DNA of 64,000 bases. Origin: Hyphomonadaceae bacterium (GTDB lineage: Bacteria; Pseudomonadota; Alphaproteobacteria; Caulobacterales; Hyphomonadaceae). Each line of letters starts with the position of its first letter. Within the stretch, counting starts at the first letter, position 1. Under the pieces are notes generated by a model. The model was not told the origin of the DNA and made no database searches. It was given only the letters and a program-made list of their open reading frames with translations. The stretch spans positions 1 through 64,000 of the forward strand of contig JALHLU010000013.1 of the NCBI GenBank assembly GCA_022844345.1, written 5' to 3'. Position numbers and translations under genes: made by a program. Positions 37,624-47,760 of the stretch are shown here, one piece after another.

Positions 37624-37637
37624 TTGATCAAAATCAA
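37624..37637. promoter_or_regulatory. Perfect FNR box in the narK-fnr divergent promoter
   Basis: TTGAT-CAAA-ATCAA matches the consensus exactly. It is 88 bases from the start of the Crp/Fnr gene and 212 bases from narK, so it may act on the regulator gene more directly than on narK. Confidence 0.85.
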
Positions 37638-37764
37638 GCGTGTGCAGTGAACGGACTTTGAGGCATCAAAAGCGTCCCCGTTGCGATCACCGACCATGGC
37701 TGGGCGCCGAGAGAAAGGTCGATCTCGGTCGCGCCATTGGATTGGAAACAGAGCAAGCCCGCGC

Positions 37765-37778
37765 TTCACAAATATCAA
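37765..37778. promoter_or_regulatory. Degenerate FNR-like box nearer to narK
   Basis: TTCAC-AAAT-ATCAA keeps one perfect half site and lies 71 bases before narK, a better activating distance than the perfect box. The 37537-37848 gap holds no other gene. Confidence 0.45.
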
Positions 37779-37848
37779 GGTCTGCCTGCGCGTCGGGTGT
37801 CATCCTGCAACTTGAGGAGACCATCACGGTCAAAGCAGGGGCGACACA

Positions 37849-40587
37849 ATGCCAAGTGGCCAGGCACACACACCCAGAGAGGCCAATGTCGTTCTTGGCC
37901 TGACGACATTCGCCTTCACCGCCTGCTTCGCCGTCTGGACCATTTTTGCGATCATCGGCCTTCAGATCCAGAAGGATCTTGGATTATCCGAGACAGAGTT
38001 CGGCCTTCTGGTAGGCGCTCCAATACTGACAGGCTCGCTTTCACGCCTGTTCCTCGGAATCTGGGCGGACCAGTACGGTGGCCGGATCGTCAATGTGGCG
38101 GTCATGGTGTTGTCCGCGGTGGCGACATGGCTTCTGACATTCGCCTCCAGCTATCCCGAATTTCTGCTTGCAGGACTTGGTCTGGGACTCGCGGGCGGTT
38201 CATTCTCCGTCTCGATCACCTACGTCTCGAAGTTCTTTCCGGCAGAGAAACAGGGGGCAGCCCTGGGGATCGTCGGAGCTGGCAATGTCGGTGCGGCCGT
38301 GACGAAGTTTGCCGCCCCGATTGTCATGGCCGCCATGGGTTGGAAAGGTGTCGCCAACGTTTGGGCCATTGGGCTCGTTGTTGCGGCTGTGATTTTCTTT
38401 GCGTTCACGAAAGATGATCCGGAACTGGCGGCGCGGCGCGCCTCAGGAACCAAGCCGCGCAGTTTCGCTGCTCAGTTCGAGCCACTGCGGAGTGTGCAGG
38501 TCTGGCGCTTCTCACTCTACTATTTCTTCGTGTTCGGAGGGTTCGTGGCGCTCTCGCTGTGGCTGCCGCGCTATCTGATCGGTGTCTACGGCTTCGACAT
38601 CGCGACGGCCGGCATGCTGGCTGCCGCCTACTCAATTCCAGCGTCGTTGTTCCGCATTTATGGCGGTTACCTGTCGGATCGGGTTGGGGCCCGGACTGTC
38701 ATGTACTGGACCTTCCTGGTGTCCGTCGCCATCACCTTCTTTCTGTCCTACCCGCCGACCTCCTATGTCGTCGACGGAGTGAGGGGACCTATCAGTTTTC
38801 GGCTTGAAACTGGCCCGATCGCGTTTGTCGTCGCCATTTTCATCCTCGGCTTCTTCATGAGTCTCGGAAAGGCCGCCGTCTACAAGCACATCCCGGTCTA
38901 CTATCCAAAGGATGTGGGAGCGGTTGGCGGACTCGTTGGCCTGATGGGCGGACTTGGCGGCTTCATTCTTCCAATCGTGTTCGGTCTACTGAACGACCTC
39001 ACGGGCATCTGGACGAGCAGCTTCATGCTTCTCTTCCTCATCGTCTCTGCCTCGCTCATCTGGATGCATCTCGCAATCCGGCACATGGAACGAGAGGCTG
39101 CTGGCAAGACCTTGGACGCGCTACCCCAGCTGCCCGAAATGCAGCCGATACACGGGGAGAGAGAGGCGCGCGCACTGGCGCCCAAGCTGATTGACGACTG
39201 GCGACCTGAAGACCCAGCCTTCTGGAACAGCAAAGGCAAGAAGATCGCCGCGCGAAACCTCTGGTTGTCGATACCTGCGCTGCTGCTGTCCTTTTCCGTC
39301 TGGATGGTGTGGTCCGTCGTCGTCGCGAAACTTCCACAGGTTGGCTTTGACTACACAACCGATCAGTTGTTCTGGCTGGCTGCGCTGCCCGGACTATCGG
39401 GTGCAACACTCAGGATATTCTATAGCTTCATGGTGCCGGTGTTTGGCGGCCGGCTCTGGACTACGCTGACGACCTGGACCCTGATGATCCCGGCCTTGGG
39501 GATCGGGTTTGCCGTCCAGGATCCGCAGACACCCTATTGGATCATGCTCGGCCTGGCTTTGCTGTGCGGCTTTGGCGGGGGCAATTTTGCGTCATCCATG
39601 TCCAACATCGGCTTCTTCTTTCCCAAGCGAGAGAAGGGCAACGCACTCGCACTGAATGCCGGCCTTGGAAATCTTGGCGTCAGTCTGATGCAGTTCGTTG
39701 TGCCACTTGTCGTCACCGTGAGTGTGTTCGGTGCATTCGGTGGAGAGGCCCAGATCGCATCATCGGGGGAAAAGCTCTTCCTCCAGAATGCGGGATTTAT
39801 CTGGGCGCCCTTCATCGCTCTCAGCGCCTTCGCGGCGTGGTTCGGCATGAATGATCTCTCAACCGCGAAGGCCTCGTTTGCAGACCAGGCCGTGATCTTC
39901 AAACGTAAGCACAACTGGATCATGTGCTGGCTCTACACTGGCACATTTGGTTCTTTCATCGGCTTTTCGGCAGCGTTCCCGCTTTTCACCAAGACACAGT
40001 TTCCGGACGTCAACGTCCTTCAGATCGCCTTCCTCGGGCCTCTGGTGGGCGCGCTGGCGCGCTCCTTTACTGGCTGGATCGCCGATCGGTTCGGCGGCGC
40101 TCGCGTAACCCTTGTCGTATTCCTCGTGATGATGGCTGGAACTGTCGGTGTGCTCTACTTCCTGAGTGTGAAGGATCAGCCTGGCGCCTTCGTCGGGTTC
40201 TTCACGTGCTTCATCGTTCTGTTCTTCGCTTCAGGCGTGGGGAACGCTTCCACCTTCCAGATGATACCCGCGATCATGCGCAAGGAAGTTGCGCGCTTAG
40301 AGCCTCATCTTCGCGGCGATCACCTGCTCAGGCAGTCGGAAAAGGAAAGCGCGGCGATCACCGGGTTCACCTCTGCGATCGCCGCTTATGGCGCTTTCTT
40401 CATTCCCAACAGCTTCGGGATGTCGATCGCAGCAACCGGAAGCGCGGCGACAGCGCTCTATGCCTTCCTCGCGTTCTACGTCTCTTGCCTGCTGATCACC
40501 TGGTTTGTCTACGTCCGGCCCGGTGGGCTCCTGTTCGACGTGGAGAGCGCTCGCAGGTCGCGTGGCGCTCCCGTCGCCGCTAAATAA
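37849..40587 (+). CDS. narK: Fused nitrate/nitrite transporter NarK1-NarK2
   Basis: A 912-residue protein made of two complete MFS transporters joined by a linker of some 60 residues (about 420-480). Each half has the nitrate-signature loops: AGGSFSVSITYVSKFFP and MSLGKAAVYKHIP in the first, GGGNFASSMSNIGFFFP and SGVGNASTFQMIP in the second. Such fusions combine proton-coupled nitrate uptake (NarK1) with nitrate/nitrite exchange (NarK2), as known in Paracoccus. It is the first gene of the nar operon, with narG starting 14 bases after its stop. Confidence 0.95.
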   Translation: MPSGQAHTPREANVVLGLTTFAFTACFAVWTIFAIIGLQIQKDLGLSETEFGLLVGAPILTGSLSRLFLGIWADQYGGRIVNVAVMVLSAVATWLLTFASSYPEFLLAGLGLGLAGGSFSVSITYVSKFFPAEKQGAALGIVGAGNVGAAVTKFAAPIVMAAMGWKGVANVWAIGLVVAAVIFFAFTKDDPELAARRASGTKPRSFAAQFEPLRSVQVWRFSLYYFFVFGGFVALSLWLPRYLIGVYGFDIATAGMLAAAYSIPASLFRIYGGYLSDRVGARTVMYWTFLVSVAITFFLSYPPTSYVVDGVRGPISFRLETGPIAFVVAIFILGFFMSLGKAAVYKHIPVYYPKDVGAVGGLVGLMGGLGGFILPIVFGLLNDLTGIWTSSFMLLFLIVSASLIWMHLAIRHMEREAAGKTLDALPQLPEMQPIHGEREARALAPKLIDDWRPEDPAFWNSKGKKIAARNLWLSIPALLLSFSVWMVWSVVVAKLPQVGFDYTTDQLFWLAALPGLSGATLRIFYSFMVPVFGGRLWTTLTTWTLMIPALGIGFAVQDPQTPYWIMLGLALLCGFGGGNFASSMSNIGFFFPKREKGNALALNAGLGNLGVSLMQFVVPLVVTVSVFGAFGGEAQIASSGEKLFLQNAGFIWAPFIALSAFAAWFGMNDLSTAKASFADQAVIFKRKHNWIMCWLYTGTFGSFIGFSAAFPLFTKTQFPDVNVLQIAFLGPLVGALARSFTGWIADRFGGARVTLVVFLVMMAGTVGVLYFLSVKDQPGAFVGFFTCFIVLFFASGVGNASTFQMIPAIMRKEVARLEPHLRGDHLLRQSEKESAAITGFTSAIAAYGAFFIPNSFGMSIAATGSAATALYAFLAFYVSCLLITWFVYVRPGGLLFDVESARRSRGAPVAAK

Positions 40588-40600
40588 GGGGAGATTTCCT

Positions 40601-43600
40601 TTGAGCCACACACTCGATCGCCTGACCTTCTTTCGCCGGCGCACGGAGACCTTTGCGAACGCGCATGGGGTGCTCAACGATGACGATCGAACCTGGGAGG
40701 AGGCCTATCGGAACAGGTGGCGCCACGACAAGATTGTGCGCTCCACGCATGGCGTGAACTGCACCGGGTCGTGCTCCTGGAAAATCTATGTGAAGGGCGG
40801 CATCGTCACCTGGGAGACACAGCAGACTGACTACCCACGCACACGCGACGATCTGCCAAACCATGAGCCGCGCGGCTGTTCGCGTGGCGCGAGTTACAGC
40901 TGGTATCTCTATTCCGCCAACCGGGTGAAGTATCCACTTGTGCGGGCGCGGCTGCTCAAGGCTTGGCGAGCTGCACGCAAGATGCTTCCTCCGGTTGCGG
41001 CCTGGGCCTCGATCCAGAACGATCCCGCCAAGCGCGCCGACTACGTTACGCGACGCGGCCTCGGCGGATTCGTGCGCGCAACCTGGGCTGAAGTAAATGA
41101 GATCATTGCCGCAGCCAACGCCTATACGATCCGGCAGTGGGGGCCTGATCGCATCTTCGGCTTCTCGCCCATCCCCGCAATGTCGATGGTGTCATATGCT
41201 GCTGGGGCCAGATATCTCCAGCTCATCGGCGGCGTTACCGGCTCCTTCTACGACTGGTATTGTGATCTGCCTCCAGCCAGCCCGCAAACCTGGGGTGAGC
41301 AGACTGATGTTGCTGAAAGCGCAGACTGGTACAACTCGGGATTTCTGATCCTGTGGGGCTCGAACGTCCCACAGACGCGGACGCCGGACGCACATTTCTA
41401 TACAGAAGCGCGCTACAAGGGCGTCAAGTCGGTGGTCATCTGTCCCGACTACTCCGAAGCGTCCAAGTTCGCTGATCTGTGGCTTGCGCCGAAGCAGGGG
41501 ACTGACGCAGCGCTCGGAATGGCGCTCGGGCATGTCATCCTGACAGAATACCATCGTGACCGGCAGACGCCGTACTTCCGGGAGTACATTCGCAAATACA
41601 CGGATTTGCCGCTGCTCGTCAGGCTCGCGCCTCAAGACGATGGCTTTGTACCCGAACAGCTCCTGCGCGCGGCGGACTTCGATGGCGCGCTTGGCGAAAG
41701 CAACAATCCTGACTGGAAAACTGTCGCACTCGACGAGAAATCGGGTGAGATCGTCGTGCCGAATGGGTCCATCGGATTTCGCTGGGGAGAAGACGGACGA
41801 TGGAATCTGGAAGAGCGTGACGCCAAGGGTGCGGAGACTGAACTCAGGCTTGGTCTGAAGGGCGTCGAAGACGATGTCGTAAAGGTGCGATTCCCATACT
41901 TCGCCAATACCGCGTCGAACGGCTTTGCTTCAACCAATCACCCCAGCGTTCTCGTCCGAAACATCCCGGTCAAGAAGATCAAGCTCGCCAGCGGCGAGGA
42001 AGCACTCGTGGCCTGCGTCTACGATCTGCTGATGGCCAACTATGGTGTCGACCAGGGATATGGCGGCGAGCATCTGGCCGGCAGCTACAGCGACATGGAG
42101 CCCTACACGCCTGCCTGGGCCGAGGCCATCACATCGGTGACTCGCGAGAACATCATCGCCACGGCACGAGCGTTCGCCACCAATGCCGAAAAGACCCGTG
42201 GCAAGTCCATGGTGATCATCGGCGCCGGCATGAACCACTGGTACCACATGGACATGAACTATCGCGCAGTGATGAACATGCTCATCCTGTGCGGATGCGT
42301 AGGCCAATCCGGTGGCGGCTGGGCGCACTATGTGGGCCAGGAGAAACTGCGCCCCCAAACCGGTTGGGCCCCTCTCGCGTTTGCAACCGACTGGGTGCGG
42401 CCGCCGCGGCAGCAGAACTCGACCTCTTTCTTCTACGCGCACACCAATCAGTGGCGCTACGAAACGGTGCCCGTCGGCGAGATTCTATCGCCCACAGCCG
42501 AGCCAGGGGATTGGGCGGGCAGCTTCATCGACTACAATGCCAAGGCGGAGAGAATGGGGTGGTTGCCGTCCGCGCCCGCGCTCAAGACAAATTCTCTGGA
42601 CATTGCAGCGCGAGCCAAAGTGGCCGGCGTCGATACACGCGTCTATGTTGCGAGCGCACTGAAGTCAGGCGATCTGGAAATGTCCTGCATGGACCCGGAC
42701 GACCCTCACAACTGGCCTCGCAACATGTTCGTCTGGCGCTCGAACCTGCTCGGCTCGTCCGGGAAGGGGCATGAGTATTTCCTCAAGCATTTGCTTGGCG
42801 CCGACCACGGCGTTCAGGGGAAAGACCTGGGCGAGATGGGTCGCGACAAGCCACGTCAGGTGAAGTGGCGCGACGAGGCGCCAAAGGGAAAACTCGACCT
42901 CCTAGTCTGCATCGATTTCCGGATGTCAACGACGGCTGTTTATTCGGATATCGTCCTGCCGACGGCGACCTGGTATGAGAAAAACGATCTCAACACCTCC
43001 GACATGCATCCGTTCATCCACCCGCTCGGCGCGGCGGTGGATCCAGCCTGGGAGTCGCGTTCCGACTGGGAGATTTTCAAAGGGCTGGCCGAGACATTTT
43101 CCGCGATCGCCCCTGAGGTTCTGGGCGAAGAAACAGATGTCGTCCTGACCCCGATCCAGCACGACAGCGCAGGTGAACTGGCGCAGGCGCGGGGGGTCAA
43201 GGACTGGTTCGCAGGAGAGTGCGATCCCGTGCCAGGACGAACGATGCCGCAGGTCTCGGAAGTGACTCGGGACTACAGCCAGATCTTTTCGAAATTCACC
43301 TCGCTCGGTCCGCTACTGGACAAGCTCGGCAACGGCGGGAAGGGACTCGGATGGAGCACGCAGCATGAGATAGACAAGCTCACCTCACTCAACGGCGCGG
43401 TGCTTGACGATACAGTCGCCAAAGGGCGTCCGCGCGTCGTCAGCGACATCGACGCATGCGAGACGATCCTGATGCTGGCGCCAGAGACAAATGGCGAAGT
43501 GGCGGTCAAGGCGTGGCGCGCCCTCGAGAAGCAGACGGGCAGGGAGCACGCTCACCTCGCACTGCCAAAGGAGGACGAGAAAATCCGCTTCCGCGATCTC

Positions 43601-44335
43601 GTCGCGCAGCCGAGAAAGATCATCTCCTCTCCCATCTGGTCCGGCATCGAAAGCGAACATGTCAGCTACAATGCGGGCTACACAAATGTTCACGAACTGA
43701 TCCCGTGGCGCACGCTGACGGGGCGTCAGCAACTCTACCAGGATCATGACTGGATGCGCGCCTTCGGCGAGGCGCTGGTCGTCTACAAGCCACCGATCGA
43801 TCTCAAGACACTGCACGTGAAAGGAGACAAGCCGAACGGAAATCCTGAGATTACCCTGAACTTCATCACGCCGCACCAGAAGTGGGGTATTCACTCCACC
43901 TATACCGACAACCTTATGATGCTCACGCTCAATCGCGGCGGCCCGGTCGTCTGGGTATCCGAGAAGGATGCGAAGCGGGCAGACATCGTCGACAACGACT
44001 GGGTAGAGGTCTTCAACGCCAACGGAGCTCTGACGGCGCGGGCGGTGGTTTCACAACGTATACGTGAAGGTACGGTCTTCATGTATCACGCTCAGGAAAA
44101 GATCGTGAATACGCCCGGCTCGGAGATCACCGGCAAGCGCGGCGGCATCCACAACTCGGTCACGCGCGCCATCCTGAAGCCAACTCACATGATCGGTGGC
44201 TACGCGCAGCTTTCGTACGGCTTCAACTACTACGGCACCGTCGGGTCGAACCGCGACGAGTTCATCGTTCTTCGAAAGATGGCGAAGGTCGACTGGCTGG
44301 ATACGCCTCTCGCCCAGAAGGAGACCGCACGATGA
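40601..44335 (+). CDS. narG: Respiratory nitrate reductase alpha subunit
   Basis: A 1244-residue catalytic subunit of the membrane-bound nitrate reductase, facing the cytoplasm and carrying the molybdenum bis-MGD cofactor. The FS0 cluster is bound by HGVNCTGSCSW with a third Cys at RGCSRGASYS. Active-site hallmarks NSGFLILWGSNVPQTRTPD and YGVDQGYGG are present. The start is TTG 40601 with GGGGAG just upstream. A longer frame overlaps narK and is rejected because it adds narK-coding sequence. The length equals that of well-known NarG proteins. It overlaps narH by four bases. Confidence 0.97.
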   Translation: MSHTLDRLTFFRRRTETFANAHGVLNDDDRTWEEAYRNRWRHDKIVRSTHGVNCTGSCSWKIYVKGGIVTWETQQTDYPRTRDDLPNHEPRGCSRGASYSWYLYSANRVKYPLVRARLLKAWRAARKMLPPVAAWASIQNDPAKRADYVTRRGLGGFVRATWAEVNEIIAAANAYTIRQWGPDRIFGFSPIPAMSMVSYAAGARYLQLIGGVTGSFYDWYCDLPPASPQTWGEQTDVAESADWYNSGFLILWGSNVPQTRTPDAHFYTEARYKGVKSVVICPDYSEASKFADLWLAPKQGTDAALGMALGHVILTEYHRDRQTPYFREYIRKYTDLPLLVRLAPQDDGFVPEQLLRAADFDGALGESNNPDWKTVALDEKSGEIVVPNGSIGFRWGEDGRWNLEERDAKGAETELRLGLKGVEDDVVKVRFPYFANTASNGFASTNHPSVLVRNIPVKKIKLASGEEALVACVYDLLMANYGVDQGYGGEHLAGSYSDMEPYTPAWAEAITSVTRENIIATARAFATNAEKTRGKSMVIIGAGMNHWYHMDMNYRAVMNMLILCGCVGQSGGGWAHYVGQEKLRPQTGWAPLAFATDWVRPPRQQNSTSFFYAHTNQWRYETVPVGEILSPTAEPGDWAGSFIDYNAKAERMGWLPSAPALKTNSLDIAARAKVAGVDTRVYVASALKSGDLEMSCMDPDDPHNWPRNMFVWRSNLLGSSGKGHEYFLKHLLGADHGVQGKDLGEMGRDKPRQVKWRDEAPKGKLDLLVCIDFRMSTTAVYSDIVLPTATWYEKNDLNTSDMHPFIHPLGAAVDPAWESRSDWEIFKGLAETFSAIAPEVLGEETDVVLTPIQHDSAGELAQARGVKDWFAGECDPVPGRTMPQVSEVTRDYSQIFSKFTSLGPLLDKLGNGGKGLGWSTQHEIDKLTSLNGAVLDDTVAKGRPRVVSDIDACETILMLAPETNGEVAVKAWRALEKQTGREHAHLALPKEDEKIRFRDLVAQPRKIISSPIWSGIESEHVSYNAGYTNVHELIPWRTLTGRQQLYQDHDWMRAFGEALVVYKPPIDLKTLHVKGDKPNGNPEITLNFITPHQKWGIHSTYTDNLMMLTLNRGGPVVWVSEKDAKRADIVDNDWVEVFNANGALTARAVVSQRIREGTVFMYHAQEKIVNTPGSEITGKRGGIHNSVTRAILKPTHMIGGYAQLSYGFNYYGTVGSNRDEFIVLRKMAKVDWLDTPLAQKETAR

Positions 44336-45855
44336 AAATCCGTGCCCAGATCGGGATGGTTCTGAATCTCGACAAGTGTATTGGGTGTCATACCTGCTCG
44401 GTCACCTGCAAGAACGTATGGACCAGTCGGGAGGGCGTCGAATACGCCTGGTTCAACAATGTCGAGACCAAGCCAGGCATCGGCTTTCCGAAGAACTGGG
44501 AGAACCAGAAGCGCTGGAACGGAGGTTGGCGCCGGAAAGCCAACGGTCGGATCGAGCCGCGAATGGGATCAAAGTGGCGCATCCTCGCCAAGATATTTGC
44601 AAACCCTGACCTTCCCGAGATCGACGACTACTACGAACCATTCGATTTCGATTATGCCCATCTCCAGACCGCTCCGGAGATGATGGCGTTCCCGACCGCC
44701 CGACCGAGATCGAAGATCACCGGAGAGCGGATGGAGAAGATCGAGTGGGGTCCGAACTGGGAGGAGATTCTCGGCGGCGAGTTCGACAAGCGTAGCGAGG
44801 ACTCCAACTTCGAAGGCATTGAAAAGGCAATCTACGGCGCCTTCGAGCAGACCTTCATGATGTACCTGCCTCGCCTCTGCGAGCACTGTCTCAATCCAAC
44901 CTGTGTGGCTGCCTGTCCCTCCGGCGCAATCTACAAGCGTGAGGAGGACGGTATCGTCCTCATCGATCAGGACAAGTGCCGCGGCTGGCGCATGTGTGTA
45001 TCAGCCTGTCCGTACAAGAAGGTGTATTACAACTGGCAGAGCGGCAAATCCGAGAAGTGCACTTTTTGCTATCCACGTATCGAGGTGGGACAGCCGACGG
45101 TCTGCTCTGAGACCTGTGTTGGCCGCATCCGATATCTTGGTGTTCTTCTCTATGATGCGGATCGGGTCCTTGAGGCCGCCAGTGTTCCCGACGAGGCAGA
45201 TCTCTATCAGGCGCAGCTGGACCTCTTCCTCGATCCCAACGATCCTGCAGTTATTGCGCAGGCGCGTGCTGACGGTGTTGCCGAAGCATGGATCAAGGCG
45301 GCGCAAGCTAGCCCAGTCTACAAGATGGCCATGGAGTGGAAAGTCGCCTTTCCCCTTCACCCTGAGTATCGCACCTTGCCGATGGTCTGGTATGTGCCGC
45401 CGCTCTCGCCCATCCAGTCTGCGCTGGCGGCCGGAGCGCTCGAAGCCGACGCCGAGATGCCCGATGTGGCATCCATGCGCATTCCGGTGCGCTACCTCGC
45501 CAACCTGCTGACGGCTGGCAAGGAAGCGCCTGTGGTGTCCGCCCTCGAGCGCATGATCGCCATGCGAAAGTACATGCGGGCGAAGACGATCGAAGGTGTC
45601 ATCGATCATCCCACGGCAGAGCGTGTTGGACTGACGGCGCAGCAGATCGACGAGATGTATCGATACATGGCCATTGCCAACTACGAGGACCGGTTCGTCA
45701 TTCCAACCACACACAGGGAGACAAGCGAGGACGTCTATGATCTCCGCGGCGGATGCGGGTTCACATTCGGAAACGACTGCTCCGGCGGGCGAACCGAACT
45801 CGGACTCTTCGGCAAGGACAAGCGACCGCGCCCCAAGACTCCAATGGAGACCTGA
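44332..45855 (+). CDS. narH: Nitrate reductase beta subunit
   Basis: A 507-residue iron-sulfur subunit that passes electrons from NarI to NarG. Four Cys clusters are visible: CIGCHTCSVTC, CEHCLNPTC, CRGWRMCVSACP and CTFCYP with CSETC. In the third, Trp replaces one Cys (CRGW), as in NarH proteins that hold a [3Fe-4S] cluster. Its ATG overlaps the narG stop. Confidence 0.97.
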   Translation: MKIRAQIGMVLNLDKCIGCHTCSVTCKNVWTSREGVEYAWFNNVETKPGIGFPKNWENQKRWNGGWRRKANGRIEPRMGSKWRILAKIFANPDLPEIDDYYEPFDFDYAHLQTAPEMMAFPTARPRSKITGERMEKIEWGPNWEEILGGEFDKRSEDSNFEGIEKAIYGAFEQTFMMYLPRLCEHCLNPTCVAACPSGAIYKREEDGIVLIDQDKCRGWRMCVSACPYKKVYYNWQSGKSEKCTFCYPRIEVGQPTVCSETCVGRIRYLGVLLYDADRVLEAASVPDEADLYQAQLDLFLDPNDPAVIAQARADGVAEAWIKAAQASPVYKMAMEWKVAFPLHPEYRTLPMVWYVPPLSPIQSALAAGALEADAEMPDVASMRIPVRYLANLLTAGKEAPVVSALERMIAMRKYMRAKTIEGVIDHPTAERVGLTAQQIDEMYRYMAIANYEDRFVIPTTHRETSEDVYDLRGGCGFTFGNDCSGGRTELGLFGKDKRPRPKTPMET

Positions 45856-45858
45856 GCC

Positions 45859-46542
45859 ATGGCTATGACCTACCGGGCGCTGTCGCGCCTTCTGTCTTAT
45901 CCCGATGCGCAGCTTCAAAGCGAAGCGGATACCTGCGTTGAACTGGTTGAGCGTGAAGGCCTGATCTCGGGGCGCACCATCGCCGAGCTTCGAAAACTCG
46001 CGGATCATCTTGCGGTCCAGGACATCTACGAAGCACAAGCCGCTTATGTTGATCTGTTTGACCGGACACGCAGCGTGTCGCTTCATCTTTATGAGCACGT
46101 GCATGGTGAAAGTCGGGAGCGCGGGCCCGCCATGGTCGGCCTCGTAGAACTCTACCGGGCTCACGGTCTCGAAATGGAGGCCAACGACCTTCCCGACTAC
46201 CTTCCAGTCTTCCTGGAGTTTCTGTCTGTGATTGCTGACGCCGAAGCGGCCTCGCTGATCGGGGAGGCGGCGCACGTCCTGGAAGCGATCTCGGCGCGGC
46301 TCGCCAAGCGACAGAACCCCTATCAATCAATCTTCCGGGCGCTTCTCACGATCTCCGATAAACCGGCCGACACAGCAGCAGTCCAAAGTCTGCTCTCGAT
46401 TCAGGACGATGATCCCGATGACCTCGAAGCCCTTGATAAGGCCTGGGCGGAGGCGCCGGTCAATTTCGGCGCCGGAGATGCAAAGGATGGGTGTTCAGGG
46501 TCGCTACCTGGGCGCGTTGCAACACAGGGTGGTGCAGCATGA
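45859..46542 (+). CDS. narJ: Nitrate reductase molybdenum cofactor assembly chaperone NarJ
   Basis: A 227-residue chaperone that holds NarG until cofactor insertion and is not part of the mature enzyme. It has the family features YRALSRLLSYPD near the start, YVDLFDRTRSVSLHLYEHVHGESRERG in the centre, and a C-terminal variable tail. It follows narH by three bases. Its stop overlaps the start of the porin gene, not narI as in most operons. Confidence 0.94.
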   Translation: MAMTYRALSRLLSYPDAQLQSEADTCVELVEREGLISGRTIAELRKLADHLAVQDIYEAQAAYVDLFDRTRSVSLHLYEHVHGESRERGPAMVGLVELYRAHGLEMEANDLPDYLPVFLEFLSVIADAEAASLIGEAAHVLEAISARLAKRQNPYQSIFRALLTISDKPADTAAVQSLLSIQDDDPDDLEALDKAWAEAPVNFGAGDAKDGCSGSLPGRVATQGGAA

Positions 46543-47738
46543 AGCGAGCTGGCGCGTGTCTCGTCCTGATGCTCTCAACTCTCGGATTTTCCGGGGCGGC
46601 GCTTGCCCAGGGCTCAGATGTCGAGGGCGACGTGATCGCGGACGTCCGGGTGCGTGCGGAACACGTTGATCGCCAGGGTCTTGATGAGACACTGGCTGTC
46701 ACATGGCGGGCCCGGCTCGGGTACGAGATCAAGATGCCGGACGGATGGAGCGCCCTCATTGAAGGCGAGGCCGTTGGGCATCTCAACGACGACTTTTCCG
46801 ATTCAATTGATGTTGTGCCAGGCAAAGCGGTTGTCGCGGATCCGGAGGCGCTGGAGCTGAACCGACTACAGCTGGCGTGGACCGACACGAGTGCCAATGC
46901 CACGTTGGGCCGTCAGCGGATCGTCCTGGATGATGGAAGGTTCGTCGGCAGTGTCGGATTCCGTCAGAATGAACAGACGTTCGATGCCGTGCGGCTTGGC
47001 TACACGGGTAGCGAGGCCTTCAACCTGCAGTACGTCTACATCGACAAGGTACATCGCATCTTTGGAGACGAAAGCCCGGTTGGCGAGTTTGAAAGCAGCT
47101 CTCATGTCATCCGTCTTGCCGGTGAGACGGGTGTAGGAAATCTCGTCGCGACTGTGCTTCTCCTGGACCTTGGCGGATCTGGATCGGCTTCATCACAGAC
47201 ATACGCTGTTCGCTGGTCAGGGAGCTGGCCCCTTGGCGACGGGCTTCTGTCTGCGAACATCCAGGCCGCTGAACAAAGCGGTTATGAGGGGATGGGCCCT
47301 ACTGTTGACCTGGGCTTTCAGTCATACGGAGCGACGTACTCAAGCGGCGACATCACATTTGTCGGTGGACTTGAGATTCTAGAAGGCGCTGCGGGGCAGA
47401 GTTTCGCAACACCGCTTGCCACCCTTCACGCCTTTCAGGGCTGGGCGGATGTCTTCCTCAACACGCCTCCGTCCGGCATCCGGGACCTGAGCATCGGCAT
47501 AACGGGCAAGGGCGCCCCGGTGAATTCGGGAGCAAAGCCCGTGAGCTGGGCCGCCTTCGCACATCAGTTTGAAAGCGACAATGGAGCGCTGACGTACGGT
47601 GCGGAGTTTGATGCCGTCGTGCGCATCCCGATCAACGAAATTCTTGCGATCGAAGCCAAGGCTGCCGTGTTCAGCGGGGCCGCTGGTGGACCGCCCGACA
47701 CGAACAAGTTCTGGTTGGCGTTGGAAGCAAGCTTCTAG
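46539..47738 (+). CDS. Outer-membrane porin-like protein inserted between narJ and narI
   Basis: A 399-residue protein with a signal peptide ending AALAQ and a strand-rich body ending ALEASF, the terminal Phe of an outer-membrane barrel. Features such as LGRQRIVLDDGRFVGSVGFRQNEQTFDAVRLGY suggest the alginate-export/OprD-like porin group. Its ATG overlaps the narJ stop (ATGA) and narI begins 22 bases after it, so it is translated with the nitrate reductase. A role in letting nitrate or nitrite cross the outer membrane is inferred. I chose ATG 46539, as the longer frame from 46491 hides the signal peptide. Confidence 0.85.
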   Translation: MKRAGACLVLMLSTLGFSGAALAQGSDVEGDVIADVRVRAEHVDRQGLDETLAVTWRARLGYEIKMPDGWSALIEGEAVGHLNDDFSDSIDVVPGKAVVADPEALELNRLQLAWTDTSANATLGRQRIVLDDGRFVGSVGFRQNEQTFDAVRLGYTGSEAFNLQYVYIDKVHRIFGDESPVGEFESSSHVIRLAGETGVGNLVATVLLLDLGGSGSASSQTYAVRWSGSWPLGDGLLSANIQAAEQSGYEGMGPTVDLGFQSYGATYSSGDITFVGGLEILEGAAGQSFATPLATLHAFQGWADVFLNTPPSGIRDLSIGITGKGAPVNSGAKPVSWAAFAHQFESDNGALTYGAEFDAVVRIPINEILAIEAKAAVFSGAAGGPPDTNKFWLALEASF

Positions 47739-47760
47739 CCAACCTGCAAAGGAGACCGTC

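Noticed and set aside
45001-46326. Long minus-strand open frame of 441 codons across narH and narJ
   Set aside because: It is antisense to two well-supported nar genes and has no family resemblance; GC-rich coding DNA commonly opens such frames.
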